Assembly (NCBI GenBank): GCA_030844895.1
Contig: JAUTDX010000154.1
Span: forward strand, 280,394 to 344,393
Length of the DNA: 64,000 nucleotides
Source of the DNA: Ambrosia x helenae
Taxonomy: Eukaryota > Streptophyta > Magnoliopsida > Asterales > Asteraceae
Reading direction: 5' to 3'
A program made the position numbers and the translations under genes. The notes below the pieces were generated by a model. It was given only the letters and a program-made list of their open reading frames with translations. It was not told the DNA's origin and made no database searches. This document shows positions 24,728 to 37,247 of this stretch, one piece after another (the first letter of the stretch is position 1; the number at the start of each line of letters is the position of its first letter).

Positions 24728-25564
24728 TAAACTTTGTATTATTTGTTAGCTTATCATCATATGTATTAAAAAAAATATATTTTTCAGAAGCCATGAAGCT
24801 TTGCCGATTTCATACGCAACAAAGAAGATGCAACACAAAATAATTAAAAAGCGAAAAATCTCAACAACTATCACACTCAACTGTGACGACCATTTCCGAA
24901 TTTCAGTTTTACATTTTATTTTGATGAGGCCGGCTAATGTACAAAGCCTTCTTAACCTACAAAGTGTAAGAAGTGAACCTGGCCCTCCATCTTCCACCTT
25001 TTGCGTTTTAGTATGGAAACCTCGTACATTAATTACAAACGTTTATCATTAATGGCAGTTATCAATTTGAGGGTATATCAGACAATTTACAACTCTAAAT
25101 AATTTGAATTTTTTTTACTATTAGCGCCCAAATCACCCTCATTCATTGACGGTTACAAAGTCTACTAATCATTCAACACAATTAAAACACACGATTCGAG
25201 TAAAAACTCACCCAAAATTCACAAAAAAAACAGAGCACTCTAAAGACATCGCTGAACATCGTTGATTATAGGAGAATCATGGCTCCAAAACGCAAAACAA
25301 GTAAGGAATTGATCATGTTTTTAACCTATTTTTGATCATATACCAATAATGGTTGCTAATCGTTGGTTTTTAAACCCTAAAACAGGTGAAGGACGAGAAA
25401 AAAGAAGCAAGTTGTGTCATGACAGGCCTTCGAAACCAACGAATACAGGTATGATTTATATGAAGATAACACGTTTTATGTTATTGTTGAAGGCGTTTTT
25501 TGCTCAATTGAATGATGATTTGAGAGATGAACATTTGGATCTGATTATTGATGCATGAGTTTAT

Positions 25565-25800
25565 GAAGGCGTTTTAGTGGTTTTGATTGAATTAGTAAAG
25601 GCGTTTTGCCTGAAATTTGTAAAAAATATAACTAACATACTGATGAGAGATTATTATGAAGGCGTTTTAGAGGTTTTGATTGAATTAGTAAAGGCGTTTT
25701 GCCTGAAATTTGTAAAAAATATAACTAACATACTGATGAGAGAATATTATGAAGGCGTTTTAGATGATGTGATTGAATTAATAAAGGCGTTTTGATGATG
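25565..25800. repeat. 93-bp tandem repeat carrying GGCGTTTT motifs, Ulp1 intron 2
   Basis: GAAGGCGTTTTA starts recur exactly 93 bp apart (motif at 25569, 25662, 25755), each followed 32 bp later by a second GGCGTTTT (25601, 25694, 25787). About two and a half units. The units include AACTAACATACTGATGAGAG, which recurs imperfectly at about 26035. Confidence 0.85.
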
Positions 25801-26985
25801 ATGTGTATGGTTGATGCTATGTTTATAAGTGACTGCGTTTAGATGTAATAAGTAAAGGCGTTTTAAGGAATGAATAAGTAGAAGGAATGTGATTATATAT
25901 TTATGAAAGCGTTTTAAGGTTTTTTATAAGTTTATGAAGGCGTTTTACTGATGTCACTGATATATATGATGGTGATTAAGAAGGCGTTTTAGTTAATTAT
26001 GAATGCGTTTTAGCAATGTTACTCAGACTGTATGGTCATACTGATGAGAGAAATATTATGAAGGCGTTTTAGTTAATTGTGCATTGTTGTGCTTGTTTTT
26101 ATGTCTTAAGCAGAACAACCAAAGGATACAGGGTCTGATGATGATTTCCAGACTCATTTAAAAGATTTGAGAAACTTAAAGAAAGTCATGGATAAACCAA
26201 AAAAGGTTGTTCAAAAGGAAAGTGCCCATAAAGAGAAAAAGAGAAAGAAACAAAATAAAAAAGATTCAAAGAGTGATTCAGATGATGATTTTGTTAAACC
26301 AGCAAAGAAAATAAAAATAAAAGTAGGGAAAGAAAAAGAAGCAAGGATTTTCGTTGAATACCGGGATACAAAATTGAAACTAAGGTGTTCTCCCGGGGAA
26401 TTTGTAAGGGATATGAAAGAGTTCACGAATGAACAAAAAGAGGCGGTAAGGAGTATGGGATTTGGATCAGTGTTAGAAATCGATATAGATTCAATTCAAA
26501 CTGGTCTAGGTTTCTGGTTGCTTTGGAATTATGACGAAACAACAAGAACAGTTAATGTTGGGAACTGGAAAATAAAGATAACAAGTTCTTTGGTGCAAGA
26601 GTGTTTCGGAATCCCGATAGGGACAATTCCTGTGTTGGAGCACGGAAGGCCAAAAAAAGGACCGGGTTCAACGATAGATGAATTCAAATCTCAATTCAAC
26701 ACATCTACTCCAAGTGTTGGGCAAGTTTTAAATGTGGTTAAAACACTGGTAAATGGTGGGAGAATGTTTAAGCTAAATTTCTTGGTACTGTGGAACACAG
26801 TTTTTGGCGAGATAACAAAGTCAACAAAAGTTAACCAGAGATTTTTGATTAGTGTGGATAAAGAAGATGATATACCAAACATGAAGTGGTGTTCATACCT
26901 ACTAGAGTGTCTAAACAGAACAAAAGCAGGCTGGAAGCAAGATCAGTACAATGGGCCGATAGCAATGTTAACTGTAAGTTTCTGT

Positions 26986-27112
26986 TATACCTATAGTAAA
27001 ACGCATTTGTTATTTAACAAAACGCATGCATTGTTTATACCTATAGTAAGTTTCTGTTCATACCTATAGTAAAACGCATTTGTTATTTAACAAAACGCAT
27101 GCATTGTTTATA
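26986..27112. repeat. 73-bp tandem duplication carrying a motif pair, Ulp1 intron 3
   Basis: The block from CTATAGTAAAACGCATTTG to AACAAAACGCATGCATTG is duplicated with period 73 (motif pairs 26998/27019 and 27071/27092). It amplifies the pair independently of the 93-bp and 69-bp arrays elsewhere in the element. Confidence 0.8.
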
Positions 27113-30100
27113 AATTTTTTTAATAATTTAAAACTTAAGTTGTTACTATGTGCAGGTTATTTACACCCATGAATACAACAAAAGGCATAATCCAACAATT
27201 GTGAAGAATCCTGCAATTAGTTACATTACATCTTCATCGTTGCAGGATATGGAAAGTTATATATACGATAATGGGCCTTTAACAGATATCGAAGAAGATG
27301 ATGATGATAATGTTGAAGGGAATGAAGAGAGTGAAAAAAGAAGTTCTGAAAAAGGTGTAAGCGAAACGGTGAAGGACGCTGTGGATGTTTTGGTGGGTCT
27401 GCATGAAAAAGAAACCGCTGTTGATGAGGAGGAGCTGGATTATGACAACCTAGACTGGAGAGATTTTGACATGGGGACACAAACCCAGCAAATGTTTGAG
27501 TATTGTGCAACGCCACCACAGCTGAGTCGGGTTGAGTGTGATAAAGAAGAATTCGACGCAGCTATGAAAGCTAAGAAGGTATATATGTCATGATAGTTGT
27601 TTTTTGTAGTAAAGGTGTATAGTTGTTTGTAAAACGCATTTGGAAAATACTAAAACGCCTTTGGTGTTTTCATGGCAGGTTGGATGAAAAAAATGGACAG
27701 GAACATGAAGAAGTATCTAGACATCCAAGAGGAAATGGATGATATGGTTTCACAGGCAAGAGAGAAGTATTTCTGGTCTAGGGAATTGATCGATAGATGC
27801 CAGAAATGGGACGGCATTAGAGGTAAGTCGTCAAAAGGAGACGACGTTGTTAAACAAAAAGATGGCGATGAACATGTGGTCGGCCTAGGAGATGATCAAG
27901 GTTTTGAAGACTTGGGAGCGCAATTAGGTGGTGAGGATGATAGAGTTGTTGAAGAAGAACAGGCGGCAGGGATGGTCCAAACCGAGACGACAAAAACATT
28001 GGTGGGATACAAACGATATGGGCATGGTAGGAAGAAGAAGGCTGGAGATCAAAGTGGACAGAATGAAAAAGTGGCTGAACAGGTAAAACACATTTGTTTA
28101 AATCCTAAAACGCAAGTATTGTTATACTGACATTTTTACAATTATAAGTAAAACGCATTTGAATAAGGTCTAAAACGCATGTGTTGTTTTTTTGTGACAG
28201 CTTGTAAATATTGAAGACAACACAGGAGTGGGGCCTGATGAAACAGTTTCAATTGTTAAGAATGTTGATGAAAATGTTGTGGGGGAGTCAGCGAAGGTGG
28301 TGGAAGATAATGTTGATAAGGCAAGTGTTGATGAAGACTATGGTATAAGTGATACAGCACTTGCTATGATACAAACAATAGAGCCAGTCGTATTTGGTAT
28401 AAGGGATGCAAGCATTAGGGATGAACAACAAGATCAAGTCGAAGAACAGGTGAATTTGGCAGAAGTTATAACCAATGTGCCTTCGCTACAAGTAGAGTCG
28501 GAAAAGGATCCAGAAACGCCAAAGGATCAAATTGTTCAGAAAAAAAAAGGAAAAGCGAAGGTTGATGGTGTTAATGCTGGTAGGCCAGTCAGAAAGAAGA
28601 ATCCGTCTTGGGCTTTAAAATCTCCTTACATCGGGAGAAAGGTTTCACTGTTTGAGCCTCTGACAAAAGATGAACAGATGATGGCAGAGTACATGATGGC
28701 GCCAACAAGGGAAAAAATGTAAGTGATATGTATGACCTTAGATTATAGTTTGTAAATAACTAATATTTCATTTGTAACTTTCAGGAAAGTGATCTACAAT
28801 TCAGATGGGGGGACGTCGGTATATAAAGCTGTTCTGGAAAGTTTCTACCCCGGTATATGTTTGCACACTAACGCAGTGGATGCATATATAGAGCTCCTCA
28901 ATTATGAGGAGAAAAAGTGAATGAAGATGGAGTGTACAAGCTTTATTGCACCACTACAATGATGGTAAAAAAATAATGATTAGTTAAAACATATAGTAAA
29001 ACGCATGAATGAAACTAGTAAAACGCATGTGTTTATTTGACTGGTTGTTTTTTGATATACAGTCAGCAGACTACTACAAGCAAGGGGTTTGTGAACATGA
29101 TAGGGTGAAGGTTTTTAAAAGCAATTTGCAACATCTGATGCAGAAGTTCAATGTCAAAACTCTGAATGAATTTGACATCATTATAGTGCCATTGCTAATA
29201 AAGGGTCATTTCTATCTTATGTGCTTTGATATACAGAGTGGCTTCATTGAGTTAATTGACAACTCAAAGAATGAACCAGATTTTCAGGCAAGATATGAAG
29301 GGGTGCCCGAAATCTTGGTATGTAAAATTACTAATTAATTAATTAATAAGAAAAAATATGTTATTGTGAATAACTTAACTTTGTCTTGTTTTATTGCGTG
29401 CAGAGACACACTTTCTACTTAACTTTGAGAACATTGTGTGAGAGGAGCATAGGGATCGAGAGGATTGAAGGGGGGACAATACATAGGAGAGAAATGCCAT
29501 GGAGGACTGAGAATAACAAAGAAGACTGCGGTATATTCGCAATACGGCACATGGAAACGTATAAAGGGAATAAGGTATGGAACGCCGGTTTTGTTAATGA
29601 GTCGCAACTACAAAACAAGCAGCTAAATTCGTTGAGGTTCAAGTATGTTGCAAAATTAATACTAAGCGAGCACAACATGGCAAGGGATGACGTTATTGAA
29701 GAAGCGCATAAGTTTAGCAAACGACCTTACAAGAATAAGATGCTTCAAAATGCTAAAAATAAAATGAAGAATCGAGTAGATAGTGTGAGCTAAATGTTTT
29801 TAAAGTTTGTTATGGTAGACATGAACATCTGTTTGTTTCTTTTGTTAAATGAATGTTTCTTATTATCTTTGTTTTGAGTTTAGTATATGGTTTATTTTAA
29901 CAGTTTTGTTAAAACGCGTGTGATGAGGACTAAAACGCATCAAGTTTCTCAAATCACTATACAATAATAAAAAGGTAAATTTAGTAAAACGCCTTCATTA
30001 TTATATAAAACGCAAGTACATTGTTATTCAACACATTTTACATAGCAAAAGCAAACAAAAGCAACACATACAAAACACATGGGGTTCAAGTTGGAGAAAG

Positions 30101-30119
30101 GTAAACATAGAAGCAAGGT

Positions 30120-30446
30120 TTAAAGTGATTTGAGAAATTTGATCTTCATTTCCATTGAACACCTCAAAAGTGCAATGGATTTAGTAAGCTCTTCGACAAG
30201 ATTCGTATCTCTTTGTTTTGCATCAATCATGAACATCAATGCCAATTCATGAAGACTAGAATCTGGCATCGCCTTGAGAATGTTGCAAACTTCATCTTTT
30301 CTAGAAATGCGTTCATGGACATTATTCAAATCATCCATCAAAACACTCTCACAAGAATGATCCTTGATGATTTGTTCTTCAATCCTCTTAATAAAAAGGG
30401 ATCTTGCAGAGGATGATGATGGAGAAGACATTGTTGTTGTAAACAT
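30120..30446 (-). CDS. Small helical protein of the MULE, unrecognised
   Basis: Minus-strand ORF of 108 codons from the ATG at 30446, or 103 from 30431 (MSSPSSSSARSLF); the longer upstream reading is Ile/Phe-rich and looks like AT-rich leader. The product has a Ser-rich start and then amphipathic helical segments (KRIEEQIIKDHS, DLNNVHERISRKDEVCNILK, SSLHELALMFMIDAKQR). No domain recognised. It lies between the Ulp1 and transposase genes, flanked on both sides by TAAAACGC pairs, so it probably belongs to the same element. It weakly resembles the ORF at 31215-31556 (a Ser-Ser then a Leu-rich helix near the C-terminus). Confidence 0.5.
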   Translation of the reverse strand: MFTTTMSSPSSSSARSLFIKRIEEQIIKDHSCESVLMDDLNNVHERISRKDEVCNILKAMPDSSLHELALMFMIDAKQRDTNLVEELTKSIALLRCSMEMKIKFLKSL

Positions 30447-31214
30447 ATGTTTATGGTGTAAAATCAAAATGTGCATATTGATGATCATATAGAAAAAATA
30501 ATATACAAAATGACAAAATAGAATCACATGGGTTACTATACAAAAAGCAGTTGTTCTGTTTGACTGTATAAAATGCTAAAACGCATTCACTAATATGCTA
30601 AAATGCATGTACCAATTTCAAAAAAAAATAATAATTGGTATGGACAAACACTAAATGACATTACATATTCACATGTTTTACTGTTCTTTGCATTCTTAAT
30701 AATAAAAATATTAAATTTTGTGAAAATTTATAAAAAATAGTATGAAAATTTATAACTATGACAAACCTCTGTATTTTCATTATATACCAATAAATGAAAA
30801 AAAAAATTATTTTATTTTGCAAATTGTTGTGATTTGATTGACAATTAGTAAAAATTAAATACTTGTTATAATGTTCAACAACCAAAAAACATGATTGTAT
30901 TTTGCAAGTTGGTATGATGTGATTGAGTTTGAATCAAAATTAAATACTGTTTATAATATTTATTAAACTCTGTACACAAAAAACATATAGTTAAGATAAC
31001 AAAACGCATTTGGTTCGATTGTAACCAGTATGAAATGCATGTTGTTGTGATGTGATTGATATCTAAATAGAATTAAATGAACTATTAGTATCTTCAACTA
31101 CCATATCATCAATTTATTAACCTAAAAAATTCTCTATATAAGGTGAACATAAAAAACAGAGCATCACAAAAAAAAAAAAAAAACTCGTTTAAGAAAAAAA
31201 CCAGTATAGCAAGA

Positions 31215-31556
31215 ATGGATAATAACATTGAGAATGCGATCAACAATATCCAGGTGAAAACAGTGATCATGGTTGATTCTTCAACCGAGGTACGAAATGA
31301 TATCAAGTCATCTTCTTCTGTTATGTGTGTTCAACAGGATGTGCTGAGGCAGGCGAAAAAAAACCTTGATGTCCATGAAATGCTACTTGGTGAACCAAAA
31401 TCAAGCTTCAGGGATGAAGCCTTAGAGCTGATCAAACAACAAGAAGCTTTTGATGATTTAATCTATCACAGCTTGAAGAACAAAGAAGAAACCATATGGT
31501 CTAACATGGCAGGTAAAAGGAAGGGGAGGGATGAGATTTTAAACAAAAAAGACTGA
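31215..31556 (+). CDS. Small acidic/basic helical protein of the MULE, unrecognised
   Basis: Plus-strand ORF of 113 codons from the ATG at 31215 (MDNNIENAINNIQ); upstream in-frame codons (Lys-rich) come from an A-run and are unlikely to be translated. A TATAAGG sequence at about 31137-31143 could serve as a TATA element. The product contains QQDVLRQAKKNLDVHEMLLG and SSFRDEALELIKQQEAFDDL, predicted helical, and a basic tail GKRKGRDEILNKKD. No family recognised. The gene sits in the spacer between the convergent Ulp1 and transposase genes, with motif pairs beyond its 3' end (31779-31950). Confidence 0.5.
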   Translation: MDNNIENAINNIQVKTVIMVDSSTEVRNDIKSSSSVMCVQQDVLRQAKKNLDVHEMLLGEPKSSFRDEALELIKQQEAFDDLIYHSLKNKEETIWSNMAGKRKGRDEILNKKD

Positions 31557-31742
31557 ATGGGGTTGGTGGTTTTGATCAGATGGTAGTTTTGGGTGGTTTG
31601 TGAATGTGGTGGGTGGTTTGTTGGTAGTTTTTTGGGTTTTAAGTTAGTATGTTTTCTTTGATGTATAAAAATGGGGCATGGATGGTGATGTATGCCATAT
31701 GTAAGGAAGTACAAAGTATTTAGCTGTGTGTACTGAATGATT

Positions 31743-31765
31743 ATATATATATATATATATATATA
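31743..31765. repeat. (TA)n microsatellite
   Basis: About 11 TA units just after the small plus-strand ORF. Confidence 0.9.
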
Positions 31766-32190
31766 AGTGTTTATTAGTAAAACACATCTAATAAAGCAAT
31801 AAAACGCCTTCAATAAATATGATATAAAAAATGTATAATCTGTATAAAAATTTACTAAAACGCATTCAATAATCACAAAACGCATTCATTAAAACACTAT
31901 AAATCTGCAACTGTTTATAGTATACTAAAACGCATTCATTATTACTAAAACGCAGGCATTAAAAAATAATAAAAATCAGTCCTCATCCACTTGGTCTCCA
32001 ACTCCTTGATGATCAACTCATTGGTCTTCTGCATTTTCATCTTCCTCATTCTCATCTTGTAGCATTGTGGTTTTTAACTTGTGTTTCCGACGATCATGTC
32101 CTACCTCCCCACAAATGTTACATGTTCTTTTCCTTTTACCCATACGACTTATAGCCTTTTCTTTGTTGGATTTAATTTGCTTGTGTGAAC

Positions 32191-33685
32191 TGATGAGCCG
32201 GTCGTCACGGTTCATACAAAACCTAAATAACCTAGGTAGCTAGGGTAAGTAGGGTATCGAATCCAAGGAGCATGTGGTTAGCGTCACACTAGCTGTTTGT
32301 TTAGTTACTTATGAAGATGTAGCGTTGTATTATGAAGTTCTTTCTAGTTTTCTCTTTTTGTTGGTTTTGGAGGGATGTTGGAATTTTCAAGTAATGAAAG
32401 CAACAATAAAATCTAGCTAACAATCACTCCCGGGTTCGGATATGCAAGTAACTAGGATTCAAGAGTTATTATGATAGATTTGCAAATTCACTTGTAAGAA
32501 TCGCTAGGACAGAGAATCAAGACTTAGGCATCAACAAATAGCTACTAGGCCCTAAGTATGCTTCATTATCTAGTTCACCAAATCCTATATGTTGAGTTAA
32601 GGCATAATTGATAGAATTCATCTTATGAGCTTAAAAACACAATGGTCTCTAAACATGCAATAAGTCCAACCCAATACCAAGTCAATTAAGCACAACAATT
32701 AATTCATACAAATGATGTCACGATCACAAATAGATTTGCAAGATACAAAAACCTTTAGTCATATAATGAGTCTAATCCAATAACCCACTTAAGTGATAGG
32801 ATTTATCTCACAAGTCTAAAGATAATGTTGAAGCAAAACTTAATTGACAAGATTCATCTCTATGGTTTAAGCATACAAGAACATACACAAGGTTCAACCC
32901 AACATCAAAAGCTAATTGATGGAATTCATCCCCATGGCTCAAGCACAACATAAGCATACACAAAGTTCAACCCAATATCAACGATTCATTAAGAACAACA
33001 CTTGTTTCTTGCAAAATACAATCATAATAACAACATAACGAATCCAAAAACTTACAATCCTTCACCCGGAAGTGAAGGGAAACTTAACCAAACATGGTTT
33101 TGGGAGCTTGAATGATGATGGAGAAGATTGGAAGAATGGCCATTGAAGATCTTGGATGATAATAATGATATGGAATGGATTGAAGTGATGAAAAAACCCC
33201 CAAAAATCGCCCCTTTGATTGCCCAAATCGCCCTAAGGCGGCTGGAGAAGAAGTTAGGGTTGCAAGACTAATTTTCGGGTGTTTTAAAGAGTTTTGCGTC
33301 AGATACGGACGTAAGTTACGCTGCTGGGCGTAGCTTACGCTGGGCAGTTTCGCAAATTTCTTGTTTTCTTCATAACTTCTTCGTTTCAACTCCGTTTTCG
33401 CTCATTTTCGCGGCCACGTCTTCGTATTTCCGCCCTCTTTCACATTATCACTTAATATCGTCCTTTAGAATCTATTAATTTTCTTCAAAATTAAATCAAT
33501 CATCAAGAGTTTCTCCCATGTGCTCGATTCTTCAAGATTTAGCTTATAACTTAGTTATTTTAGCACATAAAGCTTGTCACTCCTCATTCTCGGATAAGTA
33601 CCTAATTCCAAGCAAACCTACACACAACAAACGATAAAATTACCAAATTAAACTACACAAATGTGATGCATCCGGCATCACATCA
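32191..33685. mobile_element. Solo LTR with TGAAC target duplication inside the transposase gene
   Basis: 1495 bp starting TGATGAGCCGGTCG and ending GGCATCACATCA, with TGAT...ATCA ends, flanked by the 5-bp duplication TGAAC at 32186-32190 and 33686-33690. The first 90 bp align with the LTRs of the 35925-51761 element (CAAAACCTAA, TAGGGTATC, TCCAAGGAGCATGTGGT), so it is a related but distinct family. No internal region or second LTR remains, so it is the product of LTR-LTR recombination. Confidence 0.88.
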
Positions 33686-35924
33686 TGAACCCCGACCTTT
33701 ATTTTTGATACCATTTGGCAAACGGACAATAGTATCCGCCGGCTTGTCATACCCAAGCAAACTAGAGTATCGATCGTACTTCTTTTGAGTTGGTCTACTA
33801 AACCGACGTTCGTCCACCTTGTTGATCATTTCTTTCATTTGCTCGCTGACTAGCTTTAATTCCTCTAAGTCTGTGATCAAATTATTTGCAAGGTATTCAC
33901 CGGTGAAAACAACTTCCCTAGCAATCTTTCTAGCTTCTTTGCTTTTGTCATCACCAAACTCATGTAACTCAAATGAATGGTTTATCTCATTCGGGACAAC
34001 ATCTTTTGTCCACCTCTTCAAAATGTATTTCTTCGGGAATCTTTGAATTTTAAATGACCGAAGAACTAGAAAAATATGCCTACATAGTAAACCATATTGT
34101 TCAAACCTTTTACACGTGCATAATGTAGTGACATCATCACCATCCTTCTTGAAAAGCACCTGTAAAAAAAAATTATACTGATGTATTAAAACGCATTTGA
34201 AACATTGTAAAACGCATGTATGTATATATATTGGATCATTAAAATGGGTAAAAATGGAAACTACTAAAACGCATGTATAAAATTCATAAAACGCACTTAC
34301 TTCTAGACCTTGCCCATATGCTTTCGGGTCATCCACAAAGAGTTTCAAAAATTCACCACACCTTTGTGTCTGAACAGGTACCAAACTATCAAAGGCAGCA
34401 TAAATCTCCTCTTGTATATCAAGGAATATAGACCTCGTGAAAATTTGAGATGCTTCCTTCTCGATGGGAAAACTAGTCCAAAAATCAAGAATAGTGTGCC
34501 TTGAATCATGGTCGTTTTTCCTATGATTAAACCTCTGAGCTTCCATTGAAGTCTCAAAATGGTTCAAAAACTCGACAAGCGTCAGCTGGGAATTCGCCGC
34601 TTGACAAAAAAAATGATTCTCACTCTCTGATGTAGATGTTGTCCGCATTAGACCAGACATCAGTTCATCACGGTAATATGCGGGAATCCACATTGTTCTC
34701 AAGTTAAACATATCCGTCAACCAAGTATTATCCGTAAGCTTGAAATCATTCATCACAAGATCCCATTCAAAATCAAATTTCTCGGGACCAATTGAGTCTG
34801 TCCAAACGATGTTACAAATTCGCCGCTTGAACTCATCATCGCTGCATAATGTGCCACCAACCTAAAAATAAAAACACATCATGAAGAATATAAGACTTTA
34901 TAAAGACAAATTTTAAGAAGAGAAAAAAAAACAGTAACAAATGACAGTAAAATGCAAGCATAAAGTGACAAAATGCCTTTATATAAATGATGAGTAAACA
35001 AATCTTAACACAGACAGTAAAACACATGCATGTAGGTAGTAAAACGCATTAAGAACTTTTAGAGTACTTGCCTTATCAGACACCTTTTTCATAATGTGCC
35101 ACATGCACAACCTATGCCTGCTTGTATCAAATACCTTCTGAATTGCATTCTTCATTGCTGGATCTTGATCAATGACTACAACTTTTGGTTTCTTACCAAA
35201 GGATTTTACAAAAACTCCCAATAACCAGGTATACGATTCTGTTGTCTCCGAAGACAACAATCCAGCCCCGAGAGTTACATTTCTACAATGATTGTCAATT
35301 CCTGTAAAAGGAACAAAAACCATTTTGTACCTGTAAAAAGAAACATGTGACAGTTTAGCATTCTAAAAATGATGATGAAGGTTATTAAAATAGGTTAAAA
35401 AATTTACATACTTGTTTGTGTTAAAAGTTGCATCGAAAGATATGACATCGCAAAACTCCATGTAGTTCCTTTTACATAAAGCATCAGCCCAAAACAGACC
35501 AGTGAGGGCATTCTTATCATCAACCGAGTACTCAAATGAATAATCAGGAAGATGGAAGATACTTTTTCTTATCCTTCAACCTCGAAACTATCATGTCGGC
35601 GTCATGCTCACCAATAAAAGAGTTCAAGCCACCCTTAAAGTTCTTACAATCAACTGCAGTTGCACCAACGTTCTCGAACCCGCCATATTTTGTCCTCATC
35701 ACATTAAAAGCTTTAACAGGTCCCATGTTTAATGAAGACAATTCACATATCATTTCTTCCTGAATGTGTGTAAGCTTTCTATTGCCTGCTAACAGGTGAA
35801 TATCCTCAGACGAAACCAACGGATGATTATGTCCTTCTACAAATTCACATACCTTAAACTCTTTTCCATTTTCTGATCCAAATCTAATAAAAGCCTTACA
35901 TCCTGTACGGATTGAAGGTCTTTT

Positions 35925-37224
35925 TGATGACCTGTCGTAAGGGTCATGCAAAACCTAATTAACCTATGTAGTTAAGGTAAATAGGGTATCAATCCAAGGA
36001 GCATGTGGTCAGTGAATATTGTTTAGTTGATTGGAAACTATTGCTTATGAAGATGCTATATAACTTATGAAGATTGCATTTGGTTCATTTAAGAAAGTTT
36101 AGTTGGAAGGAATTTTGATTTATAAAAAATTGAAATAGAAATGTAATAGAAAAAAATAGTAAACAATTTAGATTGTAAGCAATTTAATTAAAAGGATCAC
36201 ACCTAGGTTTCAACAAATGAAGTCTAAGGTTTTCACAAATGGGTTAAACAAATGTAGTGCAATCGGTGTTAACGGGGTGATTGTTCAATAGGCTTAGGTG
36301 TCAAGTTTCATCAACATCAAAGATGGACTAAACTACACTTCATTACCTAGAACATACAACCCTATGTTTGTATTAGAGCAAGAAAACATGTTCATGACAC
36401 TAGAAATTGGCACAAGATCAATTAACTAAAATGAATTCAACATAAGATTAATCGCAATCTAATACAGTTAATTCAAACACACAATCACACAATTAAAAAG
36501 TTAAAGTAATACCCAAATGTTTAAACCCTAAAGCTTCAATTGTTTACTTCCTAGGCATGATACAAGGAGATTAGCCACTCATAACCATGGAACTTGATTC
36601 TTCAAATAAGCGGGTCTTGAATCTTGAAAACCTCAATGATAGGATGGATTGGTAGTGAAAGATATGATGAAAAAAATGATGATCTTCAATGATTTTGGTG
36701 TAATAGGGTGATATTGATTGTGATTTGGGGGTCAAAGATGATGATTATGATCCCCAATATATGTTTTTATCACTCTCTCATCGAAATCCTGGTCAAACCA
36801 ATCATAAAGTCCCTTAAAAATAGCTTAAATTCGAATTTCCATGTTTGTTGACCAGTGACCTGAGTCGTCGACGCGATGTTGTGGAGTCGCTGACGCTATG
36901 GAGTCGCCGACGCGCTGGACAGGAGTCGCCGACGCGCTTGTGTAGCTGACTCCACTTCTCACTGTCTACGAAGTGGTAGACTCATGATCCTCTGAGTCGC
37001 TGACGCGCTGTAGTGGAGTCGCCGACGCGCTGAACAACTTTTGTTTCTTTATTCCACGACCATCTAGCTCCGTATAAAGTTCCCAAAATGCTCCAAAACA
37101 CACCTTAAGCCTCATTAACCTGCAAAATACAAAATCTAATCAAAGTAGTGTGTTCACGACTATAAAATCACATGAAACATGCAATATTAAGCATGACAAA
37201 CCTTGAGTTTTCACCCGCGTATCA
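35925..37224 (-). repeat. LTR 1 of the tandem retrotransposon
   Basis: 1300 bp, starting TGATGACCTGTCG and ending CCGCGTATCA on the plus strand. It has seven A (36669-36675) where the other two LTRs have six. It contains five to six copies of GAGTCG(C/T)(C/T)GACGCGCTG-like sequence at about 36872-37040. Confidence 0.95.
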
Positions 37225-37247
37225 CATCCCCGCACTTATCTTTTTGC
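37225..37247 (-). promoter_or_regulatory. Polypurine tract region next to LTR 1
   Basis: Read on the minus strand, the bases before the LTR are AAAAAGATAAGTGCGGGGATG, a purine-rich run suitable for priming second-strand synthesis. The same sequence lies next to LTR 2 at 44498-44520. Confidence 0.6.

Larger units (their letters stand above)
25279..29793 (+). pseudogene. Transposon-encoded PMD-like/Ulp1 (C48) cysteine protease gene, 9 exons, two frame breaks
   Basis: Exons: 25279-25300, 25386-25448, 26114-26973, 27156-27578, 27679-28082, 28201-28718, 28785-28964, 29063-29317, 29404-29793, all GT-AG. The N-terminal part is Lys-rich (26190-26340), followed by a module typical of plant transposon Ulp1 proteins (SMGFGSVLEIDIDSIQTGLG, LVQECFGIPIGTIPVLEHGR), then acidic linkers. 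The C-terminal domain carries the Ulp1 triad: His in KGHFYLMCFDI, Asp in IELIDNS, Cys in NNKEDCGIFAIRH. Such proteases cleave SUMO-like modifiers in the cell; in transposons their role is unknown. Exons 4 and 5 do not join in phase, and exon 7 has an in-frame stop at 28918 that disappears if the A-run at 28912-28916 had one more A (giving VNEDGVYKLYCTTTMM). These may be mutations or consensus errors. Full length would be about 1040 residues. Confidence 0.82.
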
